Shown here: piece after piece, positions 1 through 5,455 of the stretch
Numbering within the stretch: the first letter of the stretch is position 1
Layout of the letters: each line of letters starts with the position of its first letter
Notes under the pieces: generated by a model
The model's database searches: none
Seen by the model: the letters and a program-made list of their open reading frames with translations, nothing else
Told to the model about the DNA's origin: nothing
Program-made: the position numbers and the translations under genes
NCBI GenBank assembly: GCA_003486785.1
Contig: DNFZ01000046.1
Span: forward strand, 1-6,562
Reading direction: 5' to 3'
Length of the DNA stretch: 6,562 nt
From: Clostridiales bacterium
GTDB lineage: Bacteria > Bacillota > Clostridia > Christensenellales > CAG-138

Positions 1-198
1 CGGGTGCGTCTTACAGCCAAGCCTGCCAAAAGCAATGCCGCGCAGCATCGCCGCCGCGTCCGCCGCGGTCATCGCTCTATCTCCGTTCAAATCCCCAAGA
101 TATGGCTCTTCTTCCTCTGCTCTGGACGACAAACATGGCATCACTAAAAAGAACAGCACAAGCGTTATCAGGATTCGCAGAAATGTTATTCTCTTCAT
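1..198 (-). CDS. Secreted dockerin-repeat protein, N-terminal fragment (cut by window edge)
   Basis: Only the first 66 codons are in the window; the gene continues past base 1. The visible part has a Lys/Arg-containing N-terminus, a hydrophobic stretch (about residues 6-21), a plausible signal-peptidase I site after Ser-Ser-Arg-Ala (residue 27), and one dockerin-like calcium-binding repeat (Asp36, Asn38, Asp40, Asp47). It aligns without gaps to the first 66 residues of the gene at 252-1337; similarity is strongest from the Glu run to GIAFGRL and weaker in the last six residues. An in-frame TAA three codons upstream (CGG, TAA, GTT reading back) limits the start to this ATG. Its start lies 53 bases after the stop of the paralogue with no terminator between, so the two are probably co-transcribed. 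The dockerin module would bind a cohesin or act as a calcium-stabilised surface module. The catalytic domain is not visible; a second phosphodiester glycosidase is likely but unproven. Cys22 is not in a proper lipobox. Confidence 0.8.
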   Translation of the reverse strand, partial: MKRITFLRILITLVLFFLVMPCLSSRAEEEEPYLGDLNGDRAMTAADAAAMLRGIAFGRLGCKTHP

Positions 199-216
199 CC
201 GTTAAACAACTGCCTT
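1..216 (-). repeat. Tandem duplication, copy 2 (start of second dockerin gene)
   Basis: This block is a diverged direct copy of 1140-1355, offset 1139 bases, covering the coding start, signal peptide, first dockerin repeat and about 13-18 bases of leader. A run of 23 identical bases lies at 35-57 against 1174-1196. Similarity is highest over the dockerin repeat and lower over the signal peptide. The copy runs off the window, so its full extent is unknown. Confidence 0.8.
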
Positions 217-251
217 TATTCATTCTTTGGGTTGACTTCTGCCAAACGGTT

Positions 252-1337
252 TTACCCCTGCGGAATCTCTCGCACGGCGATGATGTCGCTGATCGGCCTG
301 CCGTCGCGGTAAGGGTCGTTGATCGGGCCTCCCTGCGCTTGCAGCACGCTGGATCTGCCGCCGTCCAGATTATATGCGCCGGTAAACCCCAGCTGCTCGC
401 ATAGAGCGGACAGCTCCGCCATGGTCAGTCCCTTGCTCTCGCTGTTGCGTCCGTCCACAGTGAGAAACGCATAGTGCCCGGGTTCATAGTATCCGATAAC
501 GCTGCGCGGATTGGCGGGCTGGACATTGCTGCGAAATTTCGTCTTTGCCTTGCCCTCCGCGTCCAGAAGCGCGGGGCCGAATACCCAGCTTTGATATGCG
601 CTTGCGTCTTCGAGCATTTCCTGCGTCAGCTCGCGTATCTCATATGTCTTGAGCTCCCCGTTTGCATACAGCACGCCGATGTCCCAGTCCCGCGTGATGC
701 TCGAAACGTAGCTTACGCCGTTTCGAATCACCGGCCCACGCAGATGCAGCGAATAAAAGTCTCCGTTTATGGCAATGATCGCACCGTCAACCGCGTCAAA
801 CATCGCGCGCACCGTCTCCGCTGCGCCGCGAAACGCGCCGCCGCCGAATGCGGTGGTAATGCTCACGATATCTTGCACGTAGATCTCTGCAAGATAGTAG
901 TTGCTGCCTTCATATCGTCCGGTTATGACGCTGATAGCGATATTCTCGCTTCTGTAGTTGCCCCGTCCGTCATTTTGCGTGCCCGCATAGGAAAAGCGGT
1001 CAAAGAGCCGCTCGTCGCAGAGTCCGCTGGAGACCCGCTCGCCAAAAGCGACCAGATCCGTAATCGCGCCGCAGGCATAGTAGAGCGCGGCGCGCGCATC
1101 GTTGCCGTCGATCTCTCCGTTTTTTGTGAAATCAAGATCCGGGCGCGCCTCTTCGCTGAGCCTGCCAAACGCGATGCCGCGCAGCATCGCCGCCGCATCC
1201 GCCGCGGTCGTCACCTTGTCTCCGTTCAGGTCGCCGAGATACGGCGCTTCCTCCTCCGCCAAAGCCGGCAGGAGCGGCAACGCCATGACGAGCACCAGCA
1301 GCGCAAGCAGGACTCGCAGTACAGTTCTTTTCTTCAT
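252..1337 (-). CDS. Secreted phosphodiester glycosidase (NAGPA/DUF2233-type) with N-terminal dockerin module
   Basis: The 361-residue protein starts with a signal peptide (MKKR, hydrophobic residues 7-24, likely cleavage after Ala-Leu-Ala, residue 27). Next come two dockerin-like F-hand repeats: Asp36/Asn38/Asp40/Asp47 and Asp69/Thr71/Asn73/Asp77/Asp80. Residues about 130-358 match the phosphodiester glycosidase fold related to the human mannose-6-phosphate uncovering enzyme. Family-like segments are AINGDFYS (188-196), GPVIRNG (201-207), FGPALL (253-258), NPRSVIGY (276-283), VDGR (294-297), GLTMAELS (303-310), NLDGG (323-327) and ISDIIAV near the end. Relatives remove sugar groups held by phosphodiester bonds; in bacteria the natural substrate is usually unknown, and phosphoglycan or teichoic-acid-like polymers are guesses. 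It is presumably secreted or attached outside the cell through dockerin-cohesin contact. An in-frame TGA ten codons upstream and no other usable start between support this ATG. A close paralogue follows 53 bases downstream. Family assignment is confident; substrate is not. Confidence 0.9.
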   Translation of the reverse strand: MKKRTVLRVLLALLVLVMALPLLPALAEEEAPYLGDLNGDKVTTAADAAAMLRGIAFGRLSEEARPDLDFTKNGEIDGNDARAALYYACGAITDLVAFGERVSSGLCDERLFDRFSYAGTQNDGRGNYRSENIAISVITGRYEGSNYYLAEIYVQDIVSITTAFGGGAFRGAAETVRAMFDAVDGAIIAINGDFYSLHLRGPVIRNGVSYVSSITRDWDIGVLYANGELKTYEIRELTQEMLEDASAYQSWVFGPALLDAEGKAKTKFRSNVQPANPRSVIGYYEPGHYAFLTVDGRNSESKGLTMAELSALCEQLGFTGAYNLDGGRSSVLQAQGGPINDPYRDGRPISDIIAVREIPQG

Positions 1338-1355
1338 CCGTTCAACAACTATCTC
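1140..1355 (-). repeat. Tandem duplication, copy 1 (start of first dockerin gene)
   Basis: Partner of the block at 1-216. The two copies align without gaps from the start codon through codon 66. Just upstream of both ATGs, bases 199-211 and 1338-1350 match at 12 of 13 positions. This supports gene duplication rather than independent acquisition of two dockerin domains. Confidence 0.8.
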
Positions 1356-1516
1356 TTTATTCTTTCATAATGTAGGATAAATGCTGGCTCCTAAAAAAGC
1401 GCTCTTCTTATTCTGCCATTACATATTGTCGCAAAAAAGGCTTTTCGCCCTTGGATTTCGCCTGTGTTGCGTCTTCTTTTCTTTGTGCGTACCGCGCCGC
1501 ATGACACAATCGTTCA

Positions 1517-1530
1517 CATTGCAAGCAATG
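1517..1530. promoter_or_regulatory. Possible operator: short inverted repeat
   Basis: CATTGC, two A bases, then GCAATG form perfect 6-bp arms. The centre is roughly 60 bases upstream of the inferred rightward transcription start, where an activator could bind. Arms this short arise by chance in several kilobases, so the position is the only argument for function. Confidence 0.2.
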
Positions 1531-1568
1531 AAACCTTGCCCTACATGATAACACGTTTTCAAAGGTTG

Positions 1569-1577
1569 TGGTAGAAT
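1569..1577 (+). promoter_or_regulatory. Extended -10 promoter element for the glycosyltransferase gene
   Basis: TGG followed by TAGAAT matches a TGn extended -10 with five of six -10 bases. No good -35 hexamer sits at 16-18 bases upstream, which is tolerated for extended -10 promoters. Transcription would start near 1584, giving a leader of about 75 bases before the ATG at 1660. Confidence 0.5.
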
Positions 1578-1643
1578 GAACCTGTATCCTGCATCCGCTC
1601 CTGTAGGCGGAAAATGATCTCTCAACGATATCGTCTTTTTTCG

Positions 1644-1649
1644 AAAGGG
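1644..1649 (+). promoter_or_regulatory. Ribosome binding site of the glycosyltransferase gene
   Basis: AAAGGG ends 10 bases before the ATG at 1660. This site fixes the start of the MKIGQFSD reading frame. Confidence 0.65.
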
Positions 1650-1659
1650 CTGTTTACAA

Positions 1660-2826
1660 ATGAAGATTGGTCAGTTCAGCGACACATTCCTGCCGATTGT
1701 GGATGGCGTCGGACGTGTGGTGTATCATTACGCCACATCCTTTGCGCGCCGCGGGGAGGAGTGCTACGTCATCGCACCCATGGCGGACACGGGCTATCGC
1801 GGGGGTTATCCGTTTGAGCTGGTCGATTTCATCAGCATGGAGCTGCCGCGCCAGAAGCAATACAACACCGGAATCCCCCAGCTCGACCCGCACTACGATG
1901 TTCGCATGCGGGATATCCGGCTGGATATCGTCCACACGCACTCCCCGTTTATCGCGGGCCTTGAGGCGCAGCGTCTCGCGCGGCGGCGCGATATCCCCAT
2001 CGTCGGCATGTTTCATTCGCGTTATTATGACGATTTTTATCAGATCACCGGCGCAGAGATGCTCGCAAACATCGCCGTGGCGACCATTGTAAGTTTCTAT
2101 CAGCGCTGCGACGAGGTCTGGACGGTGAGCCAGAGCTCGAAGGAGACGCTCTATGACTATGGCTACGTGGGCGAGGTGGTCGTCATGCCAAACGGCACGC
2201 CGGACATCGACCCCGACCCCGCCCGCGCCGCTGCCGCAAAGGAGAAGTTTGCGTTGGCAGACGAGCCGGTCCTGCTCTATTGCGGGCAGATGAACTGGAA
2301 GAAGAATATACTGCGCATCCTCGAAAGCTGCGCGCGCTACGCGCAAAGCGGAAAGCCCTTTACGCTCGTGCTCGCAGGGCAGGGGCCGGATGTGAAATCC
2401 ATCCAGCAAAAGGCGAACGAGCTGGGTTTGTCCGAGCGCGTGCGCTTCACCGGCCACATCACGGATGAGAGCGATCTTTACGGGCTCTACGAAAACGCCG
2501 ATCTGTTTGTGTTTCCCTCACTCTACGATACCTCCGGCATGGTGGTGCGCGAAGCTGCCGCGATGGAAACGCCCAGCGTCGTCGTGCGGGGCTGCGCCAC
2601 GGCGGAGCCGATCATAGACCGAGAAAACGGGTTTTTGTGCAGCGACACGACCGAAAGCCTTTGCGAGACGATCGATCTTGCGCTAAACAATCCCGAGGAG
2701 ACAAAGAGAATCGGCAAATCCGCGCGAAAGACGATCTTCCTCTCGTGGGACGACATCGCGGACGCAAGCCTTGCGCGCTATGCCGCACTGATTGAGCGCA
2801 AGAAGCGATCGCCGAAGAAAGCGTGA
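1660..2826 (+). CDS. GT4-family glycosyltransferase, diacylglycerol-glycosyltransferase type
   Basis: This 388-residue protein is of usual length for a GT-B fold, GT4 enzyme. The N-terminal acceptor half has the FSDTFLPIVDGVGR segment (7-19), typical of enzymes that glycosylate diacylglycerol or phosphatidylinositol, then VHTHSPF (91-97). The C-terminal nucleotide-sugar half has MPNGT (176-180), a phosphate-binding region with Lys214/Lys215, LVLAGQGP (236-243), VRFTGHI (261-267) and FPSLYDTSGMVVREAAAM (285-302). The retaining-enzyme EX7E motif appears as Asp290-x7-Glu298. A closing SW motif is at 362-363. The likely role is transfer of a hexose from a nucleotide-sugar to diacylglycerol at the inner membrane face, making membrane glycolipid or a lipoteichoic-acid anchor. 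Donor, acceptor and number of sugars cannot be read from sequence. No transmembrane helix is evident, so membrane contact would be peripheral; the basic C-terminus (ERKKRSPKKA) could help. It appears monocistronic, ending at the shared terminator at 2896-2922. Confidence 0.88.
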   Translation: MKIGQFSDTFLPIVDGVGRVVYHYATSFARRGEECYVIAPMADTGYRGGYPFELVDFISMELPRQKQYNTGIPQLDPHYDVRMRDIRLDIVHTHSPFIAGLEAQRLARRRDIPIVGMFHSRYYDDFYQITGAEMLANIAVATIVSFYQRCDEVWTVSQSSKETLYDYGYVGEVVVMPNGTPDIDPDPARAAAAKEKFALADEPVLLYCGQMNWKKNILRILESCARYAQSGKPFTLVLAGQGPDVKSIQQKANELGLSERVRFTGHITDESDLYGLYENADLFVFPSLYDTSGMVVREAAAMETPSVVVRGCATAEPIIDRENGFLCSDTTESLCETIDLALNNPEETKRIGKSARKTIFLSWDDIADASLARYAALIERKKRSPKKA

Positions 2827-2895
2827 CGCCATAGCCGTCTTCGTTTTTATTTCGTTCAACGCATCCTATCCGGGCTGAATAACGCATACGCAATG

Positions 2896-2922
2896 AAAAA
2901 CGGAGTTTTTGCTCCGTTTTTT
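2896..2922. terminator. Bidirectional rho-independent terminator
   Basis: AAAAACGGAG (2896-2905) pairs with CTCCGTTTTT (2912-2921) across a 6-base loop. On the plus strand the hairpin ends in six T bases, and on the minus strand in five. It sits 69 bases after the glycosyltransferase stop and 8 bases after the convergent Smr gene stop, so it can end transcription from both sides. Confidence 0.88.
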
Positions 2923-2930
2923 CTGTTCGC

Positions 2931-3188
2931 TCAAAGCTCCCTCAGCACAAGATCCGTCGCGCTATCGGACACAGCCTCCGCGCGCAGAACCTGCGGATGC
3001 GCCGCGTATTCCCGGCGCACCATCTCGCGCAGAGCTGTTCCGTTGTGGTGCCCGTGCACCACATGGATGCGATAGACCCCTCGGCTGCGTCGGAGCGTCG
3101 CTTCGATCGCAACCCGCGCCTGATACTGCGTTTTCCCGTGCAGGTCGAGCGTGACTGTTGCCGATGTCGCTCCAGACGTCTTTTGCAT
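2931..3188 (-). CDS. Stand-alone Smr-domain protein
   Basis: This 85-residue protein is essentially one Smr domain. It shows TLDLHGKT (13-20), a helix rich in Ala/Arg (24-35), IHVVHGHHNGTALREMV (41-57), and an AHPQVLRAE segment followed by a final strand. Smr domains bind or cut nucleic acid; larger members include the C-terminal domain of MutS2 and ribosome-rescue nucleases, while small free-standing forms are mostly uncharacterised. The usual HGxGxG loop is replaced by His45-Gly46-His47-His48-Asn49-Gly50, a form I recall from short Firmicutes Smr proteins. A strong AAGGAG lies 9 bases before the ATG. The gene starts 40 bases after the stop of the acyltransferase gene with no terminator between them, so it is very likely the second gene of that operon. 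No functional tie to lipid synthesis can be read from it. Confidence 0.85.
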   Translation of the reverse strand: MQKTSGATSATVTLDLHGKTQYQARVAIEATLRRSRGVYRIHVVHGHHNGTALREMVRREYAAHPQVLRAEAVSDSATDLVLREL

Positions 3189-3197
3189 CGCGCGCGT

Positions 3198-3203
3198 CTC
3201 CTT
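3198..3203 (-). promoter_or_regulatory. Ribosome binding site of the Smr gene
   Basis: AAGGAG on the minus strand, 9 bases before the ATG whose first base is 3188. It lies in the 40-base gap after the acyltransferase stop. Confidence 0.75.
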
Positions 3204-3228
3204 ATCCCGTCCCTTGCCTCATCCTGCG

Positions 3229-4518
3229 CTACGCGTAGGTATCCGCCCAGGGGAAATTCTTCCATTCGCCGCCGTGCATGCGGTGCAGTTCCTCCGTGGC
3301 AAGCAGCCATTTTGCGATGCACTCCGTCTCTGGATAAAACTCGTAAAACTCGCCTTCATAGAAGGTATACACGCGCGAGACATCCGTACACATGCCATAC
3401 GTCGGCAGAAGCTTTGGCTCTATGTGGAACGAAAACGCCTCGCTGTTTCTCGTGCCTGTGAAAGTGAAGCCGGTGTGATCAAGCCGGATCTCCCCTTGAC
3501 CGACCATCTCGCTGGTGGCGAGATTTTTCAGCGGCGCATACTTTGGCAGCATGCCGAGGCGCACCCGCTCGGTGAGAACGAACGCGGGATCCTTCAGCGC
3601 GCGATAGACGTGCTTTCGCTCCTCGTCAAACCACGCTTTGGGCGTCTCTGGCAGCACGCACGTTTCGTCCAGCGGCGTAAAGCTATAGTCCGCGTTGACG
3701 CGCGCGCCGTTTCCGCAGGCGAGACAGCGGATCGTCTCCCCCTCGCCGCGCATGGAAAACTCTGTTTTGCAGCGCGGGCAACGATAAAGAAGCGTGTGCA
3801 TCTGCTGCGCGATTCTGCCTTTGCCGTCATAGGCGATCTTCGCTGTCTTGTTCCATTCATAGTCGTCGTTTTGAATCGCAACGTCCAGTGCGTGCTGAAT
3901 CTCCTCCGCGCTCATCTGCTTGAGTTGCTCGGGGGTAAAGAGCTTGTCCACAACCACATGCACTTCTCCCGGACGTTCGTCCAAACAATACTTTGTGCTG
4001 GTGAGATATCCGCCGGAAATCTTCGTGATGTAGACCGGCACGCCGAAGTGCTTGAGCATCTTTCCACTGCCGATCGCCGAGGGCTGGTTCCCGCCGCCGA
4101 TGCTGCTCATCCCCTCCGGAAAGAGAATCACGCGACCGCCAGAACGCAATATGCGCGCGATCTCCTTGATAGTATAGATATCCGGCGTGAAGTTCTTTTT
4201 CGGAATGATTTGCAAGAGACGAAATATTCCGGCCAGATGCGAGCGAAAGAACTCATTATAGCCCGCTACATAGCTCAGCGTATCCGGCAGGAGCACCGCG
4301 CCCGTGTAGATATAGTCGAGGCGGGAGGCGTGGTTGCTCACCACGATATAGGGGCCTTTTTCTTTGCGCGGGTCGATCTTGATCTGCGTGTGCACGCCGA
4401 GTTTTTTGAAATAGAGCAGCTTCCAAACATAGCCCAATATGCAATAGATCAGCTTCGGTGGTTTTTTGAGCTTGCGCGTGTGTAGCTGCTCCTGCAGCGT
4501 CATTTTGACCTTTGGCAT
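3229..4518 (-). CDS. 1-acyl-glycerol-3-phosphate acyltransferase (PlsC-like) with zinc ribbon and long C-terminal extension
   Basis: The 429-residue protein begins with a basic segment and a short hydrophobic stretch (about 22-40), then a PlsC-type acyltransferase domain. Motif I is NHASRLD with His63 and Asp68 (HX4D), the catalytic pair. Motif III is FPEG (133-136). ITKISGGYLTS (164-174) probably forms the late part of the active site. Ordinary PlsC enzymes stop at about 200-250 residues. Here a zinc ribbon follows (Cys247-x2-Cys250-x14-Cys265-x2-Cys268), then about 160 residues I do not recognise, ending in aromatic-rich YTFYEGEFYEFYPETE (384-399). The expected reaction is acylation of lysophosphatidate to phosphatidate at the membrane; the acceptor could also be another lysolipid. 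GAGAGG-like GAGGG lies 8 bases before the first ATG. A second in-frame ATG at codon 6 has AAAGG near it, so the start is slightly uncertain. Its own promoter is at 4603-4631 and the Smr gene follows 40 bases later. Confidence 0.87.
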   Translation of the reverse strand: MPKVKMTLQEQLHTRKLKKPPKLIYCILGYVWKLLYFKKLGVHTQIKIDPRKEKGPYIVVSNHASRLDYIYTGAVLLPDTLSYVAGYNEFFRSHLAGIFRLLQIIPKKNFTPDIYTIKEIARILRSGGRVILFPEGMSSIGGGNQPSAIGSGKMLKHFGVPVYITKISGGYLTSTKYCLDERPGEVHVVVDKLFTPEQLKQMSAEEIQHALDVAIQNDDYEWNKTAKIAYDGKGRIAQQMHTLLYRCPRCKTEFSMRGEGETIRCLACGNGARVNADYSFTPLDETCVLPETPKAWFDEERKHVYRALKDPAFVLTERVRLGMLPKYAPLKNLATSEMVGQGEIRLDHTGFTFTGTRNSEAFSFHIEPKLLPTYGMCTDVSRVYTFYEGEFYEFYPETECIAKWLLATEELHRMHGGEWKNFPWADTYA

Positions 4519-4561
4519 GCGGTTTTCCCTCTCTCGGCTTCTTCTGTTCGTTTATCTCTCT

Positions 4562-4575
4562 CGATCAATGGATCG
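4562..4575. promoter_or_regulatory. Small inverted repeat in the acyltransferase leader
   Basis: CGATC and GATCG flank a 4-base loop. It falls in the inferred 5' leader, 20-35 bases after the predicted transcription start, so it could be an operator or a weak RNA hairpin. The arms are short enough to be chance. Confidence 0.2.
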
Positions 4576-4602
4576 CTTGACTTGCTTTGATGCTTGTAGA
4601 GC

Positions 4603-4631
4603 ATTTTATCAGAAAGCGCCGCCATCGGCAA
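4603..4631 (-). promoter_or_regulatory. Sigma-A-type promoter of the acyltransferase-Smr operon
   Basis: On the minus strand TTGCCG (4631-4626) is followed after exactly 17 bases by TAAAAT (4608-4603), with TG one base before the -10 (4611-4610). This gives 4/6 and 5/6 matches plus an extended -10. Transcription would start near 4596, about 78 bases before the ATG. The promoter lies just downstream of the hairpin at 4641-4699, which supports a separate operon. Confidence 0.65.
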
Positions 4632-4640
4632 CACAACCTC

Positions 4641-4699
4641 GGAAAGCTTAAGGCGCGCAAAACGGCGGCGCATGCGCGCCGCCGTGTCAGTAAGCTTCC
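4641..4699 (-). terminator. Composite hairpin, probable terminator of the ktrB-ktrA operon
   Basis: The inner stem is a perfect 10-bp GC-rich repeat (4662-4671 with 4676-4685, 4-base loop). On the minus strand it is followed by four T bases, then GC-rich sequence, so the U-tract is short. An outer stem pairs GGAAAGCTTA (4641-4650) with TAAGCTTCC (4691-4699): nine pairs with one bulged A. The hairpin begins 34 bases after the ktrA stop. A terminator is the simplest reading; the outer arms are more than a terminator needs. Confidence 0.65.
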
Positions 4700-4732
4700 A
4701 GTAAAGTGCGCTCTCTGGTTTCGTGCCAATCC

Positions 4733-5377
4733 TCAACCGAAGCGTTCGAGGCTTGCGTCGTCGCCCAGCAGATAGATCGAATCATCCGCATGAAACGCAT
4801 TGGTCGGGTCGAGGTTCACCGTCACATGGCCGTCCCTGCGAATTGCGATGATGGACACGCCATAGCGGTTGCGTACATCGATCTGCGCGAGCGAGCGCCC
4901 GACCCAGTCTCTGGGCACTTCGATCTCATGGATGCTGTAGTCCTCCGAAAGATCCAGCGCGTCCAGCACCCCGTCGGACACCAGAGAGCGCGCAAGGCGG
5001 ATGCCGCCGTCGTGCTCCGGCTGAATGACGCGATCCGCGCCGGTCTTGATCAGCAGCTTCTGGTGCAGGTCGTCCTGCGCTTTGGCGACGATTTTCTTCG
5101 CGCCCATCTCGCGGCAGAGCACGGTTGCCAGCACCGAGGAGCGGATGTCGTCTCCGATGCAGATCACAACGCAGTCAAAATTGCGGATGCCGAGCTGCGA
5201 GATGGCGCGCTCGTCCGTCGAGTCCGCCTGCACCGCGCGCAGTACGTTGTCCTTGATCGCGCTGACGCGATCCGCCCGCTTATCGACGGCGAGCACCTCA
5301 TGCCCCAGCGTGGTGAGCATCCGCGCGGTGCTTTGCCCAAAGCGCCCAAGGCCGATGATGAGAAAACTCTTACTCAT
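4733..5377 (-). CDS. ktrA: KtrA/TrkA-type potassium uptake regulatory subunit (RCK protein)
   Basis: This 214-residue protein has the normal length of a single-unit KtrA. The RCK_N Rossmann domain (about 1-120) carries IIGLGRFG (7-14, GxGxxG), acidic Asp32 at the end of the second strand (AVDKRADRV), QADSTDE (50-56) and CVVICIGDD (69-77). PEHDGG (120-125) links to the RCK_C domain (about 135-212), with SIHEIEVP and YLLGDD. In known systems an octameric ring sits on the KtrB dimer in the cytoplasm and gates it by ATP/ADP or NAD(H) binding at RCK_N; RCK_C of several Firmicutes homologues binds cyclic di-AMP, not demonstrable here. The ATG has GGAG 8 bases upstream and a further AAGGAG 13 bases upstream. 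ktrB lies 78 bases upstream on the same strand with no terminator between, so the pair is an operon. Nothing looks damaged. Confidence 0.93.
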   Translation of the reverse strand: MSKSFLIIGLGRFGQSTARMLTTLGHEVLAVDKRADRVSAIKDNVLRAVQADSTDERAISQLGIRNFDCVVICIGDDIRSSVLATVLCREMGAKKIVAKAQDDLHQKLLIKTGADRVIQPEHDGGIRLARSLVSDGVLDALDLSEDYSIHEIEVPRDWVGRSLAQIDVRNRYGVSIIAIRRDGHVTVNLDPTNAFHADDSIYLLGDDASLERFG

Positions 5378-5455
5378 ATGCTTTTCTCCGCTCCTTGCAG
5401 AAATTCTAAGTTTTTGATCGTTCCAGCCTGCCTATCGCCCGAAATCCGGATCGTA

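Larger units (their letters stand above)
1338..1659. other. Divergent intergenic region (322 bases)
   Basis: This stretch separates the leftward dockerin operon from the rightward glycosyltransferase gene. It is more AT-rich than the flanking genes. It holds a good extended -10 for the rightward gene (1569-1577), a short inverted repeat (1517-1530), a weak hairpin (1594-1611, 5-bp arms) and the glycosyltransferase ribosome binding site (1644-1649). For the leftward gene the only promoter-like match I see is weak: on the minus strand TTGCGA (bases 1434-1429) with ATAAGA 17 bases downstream. I recognise no riboswitch, tRNA or T-box and no convincing small gene. Confidence 0.6.

Noticed and set aside
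130..141. Possible lipobox around Cys22 of the leftmost secreted protein
   Set aside because: The residue before the Cys is Pro, which does not fit the lipobox (Gly, Ala or Ser expected). A signal-peptidase I site after residue 27 fits better.
474..1370. Long open frame on the plus strand (298 codons) opposite the dockerin glycosidase
   Set aside because: The opposite strand encodes a signal peptide, dockerin repeats and glycosidase motifs. This frame has Arg/Ala-rich shadow composition and no domain.
1419..1625. Possible 68-codon gene on the minus strand in the divergent intergenic region
   Set aside because: It has no clear ribosome binding site and no recognisable domain, and it runs through the likely promoter of the rightward gene.
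1625..1634. Perfect 10-base palindrome ACGATATCGT followed by a T-run, considered as operator or terminator
   Set aside because: It has no loop, so it cannot form a terminator hairpin, and several 10-base palindromes are expected by chance in a window of this size.
1614..1817. Possible leader peptide or small gene starting at the ATG at 1614
   Set aside because: It runs far into the glycosyltransferase gene in another frame and has no good ribosome binding site.
1654..2457. Long open frame on the minus strand (267 codons) opposite the glycosyltransferase
   Set aside because: It is a shadow of a well-supported GT4 gene and shows no motif of its own.
3151..4485. Long open frame on the plus strand (444 codons) opposite the acyltransferase
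   Set aside because: It lies antisense to a gene with clear catalytic motifs. Its translation is rich in Arg, His and Ala with no recognisable domain, as expected of a shadow frame in GC-rich DNA.
4500..4736. Possible 78-codon gene on the minus strand between ktrA and the acyltransferase
   Set aside because: It would cross the composite hairpin and the acyltransferase promoter, overlaps both neighbouring genes, and has no recognisable domain.
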